Source: Campylorhamphus procurvoides (taxonomy: Eukaryota; Chordata; Aves; Passeriformes; Dendrocolaptidae). From it: a DNA stretch of 64,000 nucleotides. The DNA is taken from positions 330,219 through 394,218 of the forward strand of contig WBMV01004350.1 in NCBI GenBank assembly GCA_013396655.1, given 5' to 3'. The position numbers were made by a program, and so were the translations under genes. Below the pieces are notes generated by a model that was given only the letters and a program-made list of their open reading frames with translations, searched no databases and was not told the origin of the DNA. Positions 42,701-64,000 of this stretch are shown one piece after another; positions within the stretch are counted from its first letter, which is position 1, and the number at the start of each line of letters is the position of its first letter.

Positions 42701-45700
42701 CCGACTGAAGGCTGATGTTTACAAAGTCACAGTATAAGAAGCACAAAGTAATAGGTTACTGATCACACTGCTGGCTTTATGCTTTCCTTCCACATGACCT
42801 ACTGCATCAAATGCATACAAAAATACCTTGTAATTGTTGCTTTGCATGGCTTCCTCACAAACAAATATAGTAATTGTTGTAGAATTTTAGGTGATCCTAG
42901 GGGCAAGGAGATATGGTATATCCAAATGTGTAAGACAGGAATGTTTGAGACAATCTTGCTACTCCCTTGGCACTGCTACAAGTAAAAACCTGGAGATCTT
43001 TCTGCCTCTAAGCCGTGCTCTCAGATCCAGGCCGGCTACAGTGACAGATTAGAGATTAATATTTTGTCCTGTCAGGAGACATCTTTAACATTTCACACCA
43101 CCAGGTTTTCTCTACAAAGAATCATTTACATTACTCAACACCATGCTGAGAAGACATCCCTTCCATTAATATATACCTAAGAACAACAAACATGATATGA
43201 AACTATTCCAACCAGCCTATAAATCAACACTAATTAAAGCAAGTTACAGCATGGTTCTCCACCAAGTAACTTAGGTGCGAAATTCTTTCAAAATTATTAA
43301 ATACCTTCAAAATTTGAAGTGGCTTACTTTTTACTTTTACGTTTTTCTAACACAGTGGATTAAATACAGCCATCATGTAAGTACTTGTGAATGCTGCCAT
43401 AACTGACACTGCTTTCTCTTGCACCAAGGACTGAGTTTGGCCCAGTTATCTCCATTAAATAGTTTCACTTAATGAGAAAGACATGCCCCAGATTTCAGAT
43501 GAACAGAACAAGAGGAAAATTCCCAGCCTTGTTGCCATAGTTACTTGAAATCTACTGTTAAAGAAAGTAGGGAGGGGGAAGGAGAAAAAGCAGGAAAAGA
43601 AGAGAGCAATATCATGGTCAGGGTTAGACCATGTGATAAAGAGAGAGACAATGATCTTGAAGGAGCAGAAGCTCAGTGATGACACTCGGAGCAGGTTATC
43701 CAGGAAACCTGGCTGCTATTGACTCAATTCCACGGACATTGGTTATTTATAAGTGGTTACCACAGTAACTAAATGCAATGCACTGGTAGGTATTAGATCT
43801 GCAAAAGCAAAAAGGCAGTGGATGGGGAAAGACAGACCTACTTGTCCACAATTAATTTAATAAAGAAATTGCAAAAAATTGCCTCATTTCAAACACCAGA
43901 CTGCTTCCTTTTTCACTTCACAGAGATAGTAAAACTTGCTGCAATGCATTCTAATTGTTCAATAAACTTTTTAGCCTTTTTGTAAGTTGAAAGCAGGAAT
44001 TCTCCAGCTCTATAGCAGAACTGCAGACACATTACATCACATAGTTTGCACTGTTCTTCCCCAAATGCAGACAGGACCAATATATCAATAGGATGAAAAC
44101 CTAAAATAGCTGGTAACTGTGCTTGTGATTATTTCCTGTATTACCATTTTATATTGTTGGTCTGTCACATTAGCATTAAGAAATAGACTGTATTCATCAA
44201 GGGCTTTGTGCTAAGTGATATGAGAATATCACTCCAGCAGTTTTTTCTTACTTGTCTCTCATATTTTTATTCTTGCTCTTCTTGACTCTCTTTACATTTT
44301 TCAAACTGGCATGTAAGCAGTAACATATCTGCACCTGTAGCAGTGTAATACTGGTTCATGTACACTGGAAACACACATAATTGAAGTAAACACATTTGAT
44401 AACTTGATGCTCTACAGATTAATTTGACCATAATACAGTTTGTATCACCATTCATGTGAGAACCCAGGCAAGGCACTGGAGCAGTTGAAAGCCTTGCCTG
44501 TCCTAATCTAGGATGCTATTTTCTAAACGCTCTACTTCCCTGTCAAAACAAGTCTTGGTCCCAAGGAGAAAACTCTTTCTTTTTTTCTGCCTTCTCTCAG
44601 TCTGTAAACTTACTGGGACTTTTTTTCCCCCTTTCCCCCTGAGTTCTTTGTGGTGCTGTCCTTGCTCAGATGACACCATTGTGCTTTGATGGAGAAAAAA
44701 AGATAACTCCCAATGCTATGGAGAACAACATTTTACTAAGAATGTGTTTTTTTTTCTGAAAGCTGCCAGGCTGTATTTGTAGTACAGTGCCTAAGAGAGT
44801 TTTCTGCTGGTTTTAGAGCAGGGAAAGTTCACACCATACAGAAGTCATAGAAGCAAAATTTAAAAAAAAAAAAAAGGGGAAAAGAAAAGATACCATACAT
44901 AGCAGCATTAGATGAAATTATTGTAAAGCCTCAGACAGTTGTGACAAAACTCACTATCAGTAGGTGTTTTTTTTCACTCACTAAAGAACCCTTTTAAGTA
45001 ATCTCTTCTGACCCCACAATTATGGTTATTGCTTTCTATCCATTAATTACCATGCTACCAAATTATTTCCATATTTGAACCATAAATCATCAAGCTCCAG
45101 ATCAAGGACACTTAAGTCTTGCAACAGCAGAAGAGATTGGGAGCTACTTTAATGCCATCATTAAGTTATAGTTGAAACCCCCACTTGAAAAAGTGAGTCA
45201 AGAGATCTCAAGCTCAGACTGGGGAGAAAAGGAGAAAAGACAGACAGGCCTGACACCTTAGCTGGTACTATCTTCCCCTTGAATTCCTAAGGGTGTTGCA
45301 TTCCTTACCAGCAGTCTAGCAGCACTTAGGCAGAAAGGTGAGAAATTCTTTTCAGTCTGAAAAGATGAAAGACCACAGCAGCTGGAGCTACAGCACTAGC
45401 TATTGCAGCAAGAGAGGAAAGGCCACATGGTTCTCAATCTTACTGCAGTGGAACAGAAGCAGTACACTCAGTACAGTGCCTGGGATCAGGGCAGCACATG
45501 TTTCTAGTGCCAGGACATATCCTACAGCTGAAACTTGTTCTTATTAAAGCAAACCATGGAATTAAAACCAAATAGGTATTCCAGAATAATGGCAAGTAGA
45601 GCCCTGCAATCTTATAAATTAAATGCAAATTCTAAGCTCTAATTTGGTATGAGGAAGGAGAAAAAAAAAAAAAAGGAAACCATTTGCTCTATTAAGGTGA

Positions 45701-47129
45701 TCAGACTCAAGAATATAAAATCTCCACAGTTTCTTTAAAATGTTCCTTTTTGGATTATCCCAAGCAGAGCCATCCCAAAATGGCCATATGCTAATGTGTT
45801 TTAGTGTTCTGTCCCAGAGGAGCAGGGTGCAGATTAATCATACCATTATTTACTACAATAATTCCTTATTTCTTCTCCTTAACGTGTCCCCTTGCTCCCA
45901 GCACCATTATTTAAACAAAGAAATTATATGTAAATGGTTTGATAAATAATGCTTTGAATGACACAGGTCATAAGCCACTTGATGGCACTCTGCCCATATA
46001 AACTGTTTTTGTCATCAGGGAGATTAAAAGACTGTGGAAACCAGACTCCCCATCCCAGATAGGGATCCTTTGAAAAATGCTTTGCTGCACCCCTTCCCCT
46101 TTTTTAAGAAGCCTGTATGGACTGCAGAAAGCATCACTGGTTCAAAATCTGATTAAAGCAAGCCCACTTTCCATCTGCAATTCACTCTTGCAGTAATCCA
46201 GTATGAAAGAACTTGAGCCTTGTCACAGTGAATGGATAGGGAGGTGAAAGGAAGGAGAAAGGCAGAAAGAAATACATGAGAAAGCATGGTGCAACTACCA
46301 GGAAAATGAGAGAATAAACCTCTGTAAATGGTATTCCCTGGCTAGAGAAGTTAAGACAATTAGGAGCTAATGAACAATGATCAAAGCACCAGCTCTGGCT
46401 GAGGCTAGAGTACGTTACATAATGCAAGCTTTACTCGAGGGCAGCCAACACACTACATTTCATACCTATGAAGATCAAACTCATCTGTTACTTATTTTCT
46501 CTCCAGAAATAATATAACAAACTGTAAGGTGCCAAGATAATCAGTCATCCTTAACTGCTTGTGTCTCACTACTCACACAGAAGTCTAATGCTGCTCCTAT
46601 TCCAAAGAGATAGATAGGGAGGGAGCATGCCAGAGTAGATGATACTTTTATGACAAGACAGCAGTACTAAAGGGGCAGCTTTTTGCAGTAATTTTTCTAA
46701 AGCAACAAGTAGCACTCAGTACTCATTTTAGCCATGCCGCATACATGCCCTATAAGCCTTTTCCTCTTATGCCTGTTAAAAAGTGCTGCCATGATGCAAT
46801 TTGGGACACAGTAGCATTATAGCAAGTCTTAACTGACCATCTGACAGTTGCTAGAAGAGAATCTGTAATATTGACTTAGCTGCATAGAGAGAGCTCTGAG
46901 TTCAACCCTGTCTACCACAGCAGGAATACTCTGTCTGAAACAAGTACCCATACCCCCTTTTCCTTGCAAGGGCAGAGAAGTGCTAGGTATCAGGATCCAG
47001 AGGACACACCTAAATTCAGTACATATCATTTTCTGGTTTTGCTTCATGCTGTTACAGTAATAAAGTGACACTCCATACTAAAATTTCACTTTAGGATCTG
47101 GTATCACAATACAAAACCCAAAACATTTC
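39717..47129. other. intergenic between SFT2D1 and MPC1
   Basis: No exon recognised. A stretch with overlapping open frames on both strands (39716-40290) resembles no known protein. The rest is AT-rich with one microsatellite. Confidence 0.6.
40592..40610. repeat. (AT)n microsatellite
   Basis: About nine AT units in intergenic sequence between SFT2D1 and MPC1. Confidence 0.9.
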
Positions 47130-48118
47130 CAAGTGTTCAAGAGATTTATTGCCATTTGGAACATATTTATTGTTCAAAAACACTGCACTGAAAAAAAATC
47201 CATAACATACACTCTTACATTCTTTGTCATTTTTCTCTTTAGAGCAATGTAACTTTCAGGCAGGTCATGCAGGAAAGCCACTCTTGCAATGAAGTCAAAA
47301 CCTACTGAAAAGCACTTTGTGTCCTTCATACCTTAGGCTCCAAACAAGTTAAATTTTTGCCTGTGTAAGGATTACATACACCTAGAACAACTCAAACAGT
47401 AGGTAAAAAATAAAATCTATTTAGAACTTCTTAAAGAACAGTATCAATCTTTGTTGCCTTCCTTCATTCAGTGCTATGCTCTTGTTTTTCCAAGCCTTCT
47501 TTAAATAATGTGCGACTTAAAAATGTATGTTAATGAAGTCTCTTACTGAGACAAGGCATGCAGTAAGGGAAGAGGGATGGCTGGTCACTTCCAGGCTGCC
47601 TATCTACACATTTGTTCTTGTAGATCAGCAAGCCACTGCTTAAGTTAAAAAAAAAGAGATGAAATAGGAATGAATGCATTCAAGTTAAATGGCTTTTAAG
47701 AATATGTTAATACATTGAACAATGATACCACCTACAGTTCTGTTTAGCTCTGTTCATGTTGATTTGAAAACAAGTTTTGCCAAACTATCATGGGCCACTT
47801 TTGTAGACTGTTAGATTAAAAAAAAGTTGGTTTTCAAATATTGCTTGTTATTTGGGTGGCTGAACTTTTTATTAAAAGAGTAGTTATTAAGGATCTGTAA
47901 GGCAGCAAGACTTTAAATGTAATGGTTTACATTGCTGAACAGGACTTTTTAAAAGGCAAGATAAAAAAATTAGTAGAAGAATTCTTCGTGGGGTTGTATT
48001 CATAATAGGTGTTTCTGTTTTATCCCCACTGTAATTGTCACAGCAACTGTAGATGGCAAGTCTTCCTTGGTTGTAATTCAGGATGAATACATTCCCTGGC
48101 TTATTTCAAGTTATATAT
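47130..48118 (-). other. MPC1: MPC1 3' UTR (approximate)
   Basis: AT-rich sequence past the stop. Two minus-strand AATAAA signals lie at 47166-47171 and 47145-47150, followed by GU-rich sequence (47105-47125 on the minus strand). The end near 47130 is inferred. Confidence 0.6.
47145..47171 (-). terminator. MPC1: paired poly(A) signals of MPC1
   Basis: AATAAA at 47166-47171 and again at 47145-47150 on the minus strand, with a GU-rich stretch (TTTTGGGTTTTG) 25-35 nt further on. Confidence 0.6.
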
Positions 48119-57698
<9,580 letters not shown>

Positions 57699-57824
57699 GG
57701 TGCCCTCGGCACGGAGCGCCCACCCGGCCGCGCTGTCTCCGTCTCCTCCGCCGCCGGTGACAAGTGCCCCGCGCGCCGCCCGCCCCCCGCTTTACGGCAG
57801 CGCGCGCCGCCGCGCCCTCCCCCC

Positions 57825-57849
57825 NNNNNNNNNNNNNNNNNNNNNNNNN
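57825..57849. other. assembly gap (25 N)
   Basis: A run of 25 N, 127 nt upstream of the MPC1 start codon in C-rich sequence; probably promoter or 5' UTR. Confidence 0.95.
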
Positions 57850-57896
57850 GCCGCGCGGCCCCGCCCCCGCGGCGCGCGTGTCGGGGGCGTGGGAGG

Positions 57897-58017
57897 GGAG
57901 TGCGGGAATGGGGGAGTGCGGGAATGCGGAGGAATGTGGGGAGTGCGGGAATGTGGGGAGTGCGGGAGTGCGGGAGCGAGGGAATGCGGGAGTGAGGGAA
58001 TGCGGGCGTGCGGGCAC
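57897..58017. repeat. G-rich minisatellite upstream of MPC1
   Basis: About eight imperfect units built on GGGAGTGCGGGAATG, some truncated or mutated (GGAATGTG, GGGAGCGA). Lies just upstream of the N gap at the edge of the CpG island. Confidence 0.85.
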
Positions 58018-58150
58018 GGCGCAGGAACACGGACAGGCCGCCCGGGCAGCGGGGCAGCCTCCCTGTCTGCAGGCGTTCTGAACCTACCCGGGCGCGTTCC
58101 CGTGCCACCCGCCGTGGGTGAGCCCCAGAGGTCCCGCCCAGCCCTGACAG

Positions 58151-59656
58151 TTCCGTGCGTCTGTCAGAGGTGCCTCAGCGATTTTACGTGCAGTGGTCCA
58201 AGATTCCGTCCCTCACCAGCACTTTCTATTTCATGCCTGAGCAGAGGTTGCTTATGTAGAAGGGAAGATAAACTCTAACCCTGCTAATACTGTCTCCATA
58301 AAATTTGGGCCATACAAACAAACACCTCTATGTGCATTAGTTCGTTATCTTTGCTCAGTGCACTAGAGATAGTGAAACTGGATGTTTATCTCCTCTGCTT
58401 TCCGAAGACTTGCAGCCTCAGTTTTTGCAGTCTAGAGCTGGGCTGAGAGTGCAGCCTGGGGCATGCCTAGGCTCTGCAAGGAGCCCTGGAGGCCATGGCT
58501 GCTTCATTTCCTCCTGCTTCCCTCCTCCCTGCAGCATCTCAGGTTAAAAAAAAAATTAAAAAATAACAAAAACCAACCAAACAAACCCCCCCAAAAACAC
58601 AAAACCCCATAAACCCTCCCACAAAACAAAAGACAAAAACAAAACGAACAAAACCACACAAAACCACACAAACGAATTAAAAATTGCCCTTCATGCTCTC
58701 CCCCCATTGCTTGCTCAGAGAGCAGCAGGTTTTAGGAAAAGCATTGGGTATCATCTCATTTTCTATATATATGCAGCATATGATACAACACCCCACAACC
58801 GCCCCTCGCTTTGTGGAGTGGGAGAAAGCGTTTTAATCCCCTTGGTGTATTGTGTTATGAAAAGCCAAAATGTAGCCCAGCATATTTCTGTGGACTATTT
58901 AGACTCCCGTTTAAAAGCAGCAATGTGAGTCTGAATGAGGTCTCAAAAAACTGTTTATTCTAGTTGACTCGGCATGCACTGACAGAATGCAGGTCTGTGG
59001 AAATCAGCTCAGTCATTAATATTACAGCTATGGTTACAACATACATTTTTAGCCTTGCAGAACAAGGCTAAAATTGTAGTCTTATTCTCCTTTACTGTAT
59101 ATTTGTATTTTTTTTTCTTCCTTCACTCTATGCATGGAGGAAAAAAAAAAAGAATCTGTCTGCATTGGAAGGTATTGTTCTTTAGTCTCTTCCTGGAGTA
59201 AACAAGTTCTTTCAGCCTTTTCTTACAGACTGTGCATTTTAAATCTTTTAACCTTTTGCCTACTCCATTTGTGTTTACAGCTTTCTTAAGGCATAGCCAA
59301 GGGTCACCATGTCTCAGTCAAAGCCTTAGCAGCAGTACAACACACTTCTTCAATTTTGAGAGTACCCCACATTTTAAAGTAGTTAATGGAAAAGCCATTA
59401 ACTAGAAATGTGCCCAGAAGAAAGCAGTCCCACATGACAGGCTCTACCAGTTACACAACAAAACCACCTAGCAAGGATTTGAAGTTTGCTTTTGTTCTGT
59501 GCGTATTTATAGTGCTTTTGTTTGCATACTGGTTTTATAGGTTTCTTATATGGATGTCAAAGTCCATAAAAAAGACCCCCTTAATTTATCATATTCACAG
59601 TTCTTTTTTACCCCCCTTTAGCCTGTTCAATAGATAAATTAAATTTTATTTAATGT
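58151..59656. other. intergenic upstream of MPC1
   Basis: No exon recognised; includes the A/C-rich stretch at 58545-58675. A minus-strand AATAAA at about 58953 could belong to a gene further right, but nothing else supports it. Confidence 0.5.
58545..58675. repeat. A/C-rich low-complexity stretch
   Basis: About 130 nt of AAAAC, CCAAAC and ACACAAAACC words, upstream of MPC1. No coding sense. Confidence 0.8.
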
Positions 59657-59804
59657 GAGTGAGATTAGCTCAGTTGATTAGAGCTTGGTGCTAATAATGT
59701 CATAATGTCAAGGTTGTGGGATTGATACGTGTGTGATCCATTCACTTAGGAGTTGGACCTGATGATCTTTGTGAGTCCCAACTTAGAATATTCTTGATTC
59801 TGAG
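59657..59804 (+). mobile_element. tRNA-Ile-derived SINE with CR1-like tail
   Basis: The head (59659-59735) follows a tRNA-Ile(AAT) gene: TTAGCTCAGTTGATTAGAGC (A box), GGTGCTAATAATG (anticodon region) and a decayed B box (GTGGGATTGAT). The tail AGTTGGACCTGATGATCTTT, GTGAGTCCCAACTTAGAATA resembles the CR1 3' end, the usual arrangement for a SINE moved by CR1. An 8-nt duplication (TCATAATG) breaks the tRNA fold, so it is not a working tRNA gene. I recall such SINEs from passerine genomes (TguSINE1 type). Confidence 0.8.
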
Positions 59805-62800
59805 TTGCTCTTGACAAGTCCACATGTACTTTTTAAGCATGTTGTTCCCTGAGTGAACATTAACTGATAGTTTAATAAATTATTCTAGCAGAGTATTTTT
59901 TGCATATGAGAATTAGGCCATTTGTCTCATAGTTTGCTGGGTTGTTTTTAACCCCTTCCCTTCAGATGTGTGCTCTTTTCCAGTGCAGGACTGCCCTGTC
60001 CTCTCCATGAGCTAAAGGAAAATCACTGATCATGTTAAGTTGCTTCTACAATGGCCTGGTAGACCTCAGAGCAAGTTTCATTAGGTTCTGCAACACATTT
60101 TTTTTCTAAAGTATATTTCATCTATTCCTTTCCTGGTCTGAACTATGCTTCTATGTATTTTTTTCACACTGAATTTAGACCTATTTTCCGTTAGTATTAC
60201 CATAATTCTGCCTCTACTTGTCATGGAGTCTTTCTGCATTACTTAATAACTGCAATTCCCTTTGTCTTATTTTAATTTGTAACGCTTTTGTCAAGCTCAT
60301 TTAATTCTCTTTTATGTCCAGTGACAGTTGAATCTGATTTCATAGCTTAACCTTTCTGATTTTGTTATCTGCAGGCTGACCCCATTTCTTTATTTTCATC
60401 TATTCATATGAACTTTTGGCTCTTTACTGTATGTTCCCTTTGAATTTTTAGGTCTTTTTGTGCTTGTGAATAAGACAAGCCACGTATGTCTCAGGATGTC
60501 TCCTTGTTTCTTCTAATCAGAACAGGTACTTGTAGCTTGTTTGGTTTTCAAACAGACTCTCAGCAATCTTTTATCCTTTATATTATCTTGACAAATACTG
60601 TACCTATCATTTCCTGGAATATCTTCCTGGATTCCTCATTGCTTTCATTTGTTTCATGTTAACCTTGTACTTCTGATCTCTGCAAGAAGACACCTCTAAA
60701 GTTTATAAAGCTGTTCAGTTATTCTCCTTATTTTCCCCTCAGCCTTTGGACAGGTCACCACATTTTTAACTCACTTACTAACTTTTGTTACTGTCTGTTG
60801 TTACCTTAAACTTTTCCTCACTAGATTTGCAAGCTGGTGCGCTTGAATTCCCTTCCTTGTTTTTAGAAAATAGACTGCAGGGTTGTCCAGTACGCTGCAT
60901 CCCTGGCTCCTTCATCATTGGTTCCACAAGTCTTCAGTGCTAGCACACCTAGTGCTGATGTTTTTTAAGGTAGCCAGGACCCTGTGAGACTTAATAATAC
61001 TTGGTAGTATCTGAGATTTTGTCTCTGTGAGGAGGTGAGCTGTTGTGTGATTGGTCTGTTTAGCAAATGAATACTGTGTCTCCTTCAGCAGAGAGTTTCC
61101 ATACTCGATATTCCCCATTTCTAGAGGAAGGGGTTGGGGCACAGGCGGGAGTGGCAGGGGCAATCCTCCTAGGCACAGGGAACGCATGGTCTGTCCTGTT
61201 CTCCTCATCCCAGAATTGCACTTCAGGAATCAGCACATCTTGACCTCAATACATGAAAATCTAGCTGCTGAGTAAAGCTGCCTGCAGTACTTCTTTTCAG
61301 GCATCTCTTGTCTTCCTCTTGAAATGCCTTTGCAGGCACACGCATAGTAGCATTTCCCTGCCAGGGAAAGAGGAAAAGTCAGTCCTAGAGGATGTATCTG
61401 ATACAGCCCTTAACAAATATATGCAGGGTGAAATGATGGTGCCTTTTCCCGGCTGTGAAAAGAATTGCAGTAAAACATTATTTGGAATGTTGCTGGACAG
61501 ACAAGAGAGCAACCATTAAAGAAGTTGTTTGAGAAACTGTGACTTTGGGACTGAAGTAATTAATATTCCCCTGCTATGGGAGCTGCAAAGTTGCAGAAGA
61601 ATGTGAAGAAAAGATATATTTCTCAGGCAGTCTCCCTAGGCTTTGTAATGAAATAGCTGTTCATTAAAGTGGACACAAATCACCTAGTAGGTGGATGAGA
61701 AGATTGACTACAGCCATTGACTATGACATTTAATCCGCCTGCAATCTCAAATTAGCCAAGTGAGAACACAGCTTGATGTAACACTTGCATTTGTCTTTGC
61801 ATCTTTGATTACAGATACATTATCCCTACATGCTGGCACAATGCTTGAGCAGTTTTACTCTACGTGGAGCATACAGCAGTAACAAAGTAGATTGAACACC
61901 TAAAAATGCCAGCTCAGGAGGCTGTCTTATATAAATAATGAATAACATATGTAAAATGCTTGGCCAGACCTGACACATTTGCAAAGGCATCGTAGTAGAA
62001 ATATTACTTTAATATTAGTCTAAAGAAAATAGAAATAAATGCTCAACAACTAAATCACTTGAGAAGAAGCTGTATGACATTTTAGACTTTTTCTGAAATG
62101 CAGAAGTACTTTTCTCAGTGCTGAAAAATATAGCTTCTAGCAGGTAACAGTTCTCACACTGACCATGGAGCTGGCACGCTATCACACAAGATCAGCATGT
62201 ATCATTTGAGAGATCAATAGTTTCTTTACAAAACCTGATCAATTAGGATAAATTACTAGATTATGGAGCTAGAGGCACTTCATCATCTGCAGTTCTTGTA
62301 GGATCTGGAGTAGGATCAAACATCGAAGTAAAACATTATTTCCAGCTGAGGACCTGCAAATAAGACAATGGAGTAATTACAAAACAACAAGAAAAAGACA
62401 GACCCTCCTCTATGAAAGGCTGAAGGAACACCATGATGTAAGTATTGTAATGGACAGAAGTAAGAATTGAAAAGTGAAATAGATGCAGAATGCATCTGGA
62501 AAACAATTTGCATTACCGAGACATAAATATGGGCAAATTAGTAGGTATTGTGAATGACAATTGTTGTAGGCAAGCCAAGCAACAGCCGGGCAGCGGGGAC
62601 TGAAGCAAGAGTTCTACCTATAACAAAGAAATGAAAGTATTTTATCAGCATAGAAGACAAGAATTTCAGGCAATTGCTGCAATTATCACTGCTTTCCCCT
62701 TCCTTTCATGCAAAAAGACCCGTCTGTCATGATTAGATTACAGTTGGGTGGGTCTGAACACTTGAAGCTGTTATTAGCATAGTTATTCCTGTTATTATAA

Positions 62801-64000
62801 ACTCTGTAGGTAGGAATCACACAGTCTCTGGCTCTAACATGGTCTATATCATGCATGCATAGGAAACAGCTAGTCCTGTGCTTTGAAAAGTTGTAAGGTC
62901 TAAAATTGCATAGATAAGAGGAAGCAGAGTGTAACTCTGGCAGAGAGGCAGTTGGGTTTGTAGTGAGGCTGTTCTTTTTCTCAGTGCCTGAGAAGCTGCC
63001 TGCGTGACTGGAGGCCACTGCTCAAGGGTGGGAGCAGCTCCCCACTGCTGGGCTGACTGCCAGCATCAAACTCTATGTGAAGGGTGGGAAAAACCCCAAA
63101 GCAACATGGAACAAACAAACAAAACCCCTAAACAGTGTCTTTCCCTACTTAAGCTTACAGTACTGGTCTTAAGGGCAAGTTTTCTCCTTGGAATTTTTTT
63201 TCCTAAAAGTGAACTGGCTGTAGATGAAAGAGGCACACCCCGCACAAGTAGCACTGCATGTGTGTGGTGCAGCAGAACTTTGGGGTAGCTGGAGGATGGG
63301 CCTTTCTGTGATGAGGATGCTCTGTCCTTAATTAGTCACACATGATAAAAGAGACAGCCAAAATTGTGGCTGAAACTGCTTAAACCAACTTCATGCTGGA
63401 ATATGTGTAGTGGTGATGGCTGTATTGATGTGTGTTTTATCATCATGTCTTGAAAACCAAGTGTTTTGAGATCTCTTTCTGGACTGACGCTCATCCCTAC
63501 AGTCTACTTAATTAGTTAACTTATATAATAATGCTTCAAATGAGATAATTTTAGATACTATTTTTGAATATACAGCTATATTGCTAGAGTTTCTTAGAAG
63601 AAATCAGATTTTAGAACATGGGGGAAAATCTGATTAATGGGTTTATTTGCAAGCTACTTGGTAATGTAGATACAGGTACTGGGCTACATGGGTATATTGA
63701 TTCTTTTTTAATAAATGAACCTTTAAAACTGTTTTTTTAAACTTATAACATTCTCTCTTCTTGAATAAAGAAGTTGCTATAATAAGTTGTCATTTTTAAT
63801 AGTCATCTGCCCACATCCATGTGAGAAGAAGCACCGAATTGCTGTTTCTAGTACCATACCACTGTTACTGGTATCCCTGAAGCAATTGTGGATAATTATT
63901 TGTGTTTGGGAAGGAAGGGATGAGGGCGGCTTGTTCAGTCAGGTGCACTCTGTACTTTCTGTTGCTAAATCAGGTCAGCTGGGGTAAGACAGCCTCTTGT
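59805..64000. other. intergenic, right end of window
   Basis: AT-rich, T-rich on the plus strand at 60000-60900. I looked for RPS6KA2, expected next on the minus strand from human gene order, and found no kinase exon. The gene probably starts beyond 64 kb, though its 3' UTR could reach in. Confidence 0.5.

Noticed and set aside
58951..58960. Minus-strand AATAAA as the RPS6KA2 3' end
   Set aside because: A single hexamer in AT-rich sequence, with no RPS6KA2 exon anywhere in the window.
59659..59735. A tRNA-Ile gene
   Set aside because: Decayed B box, an 8-nt insertion and a CR1-like tail show a SINE instead.

Overview
This window looks like vertebrate nuclear DNA from a bird, probably a passerine. 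The evidence is six CR1 LINE fragments with the usual avian 3' end, an avian-type ERV LTR, and a tRNA-Ile-headed SINE with a CR1-like tail (about 59657-59804), a design I associate with songbird genomes. Genes are split by introns, and three CpG-rich islands mark promoters. There are no operons, CRISPR arrays or bacterial signals. Almost every long open frame is noise; the real coding sequence lies in short exons that I assembled by hand from homology, frame and splice sites.

Three genes, all on the minus strand, fit the order I remember from human 6q27 (PRR18, SFT2D1, MPC1, with RPS6KA2 next). (1) PRR18, C-terminal coding part at 17108-17353, with its 5' part lost in an 84-base N run and a poly(A) signal near 16815. 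(2) SFT2D1, eight coding exons from 38742 down to 20541, 159 residues, a four-pass vesicle-trafficking membrane protein; 3' UTR to about 19790. (3) MPC1, five coding exons from 57698 down to 48119, 107 residues, a subunit of the mitochondrial pyruvate carrier; 3' UTR to about 47130. The MPC1 model needs a 4-nt microexon (52596-52599) and a GC-AG intron after exon 4. The SFT2D1 model is complete except that the first intron starts GG instead of GT.

Layout: 1-16800 is gene-poor, with one CR1, one LTR and two small GC-rich patches. 16390-17760 is the PRR18 CpG island. 19790-38742 is SFT2D1, with a long A/G-rich tract in its last intron and CR1 copies in introns 1 and 2. 38460-39170 is the SFT2D1 CpG island with ETS and NRF1 motifs, followed by an AT-rich tandem repeat of about 141 bp and a CR1. 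39717-47130 is intergenic. 47130-57700 is MPC1, with a CpG island, a second N run and a minisatellite at 57.1-58.1 kb. 58.1-64 kb is intergenic with the SINE; I saw no RPS6KA2 exon.

The genes are unrelated in function (unknown proline-rich protein, Golgi/endosome trafficking, mitochondrial pyruvate import) and share only ancestral linkage. I found no novel multi-gene system. The points most worth a second look are the unusual splice sites and the unresolved PRR18 5' end.
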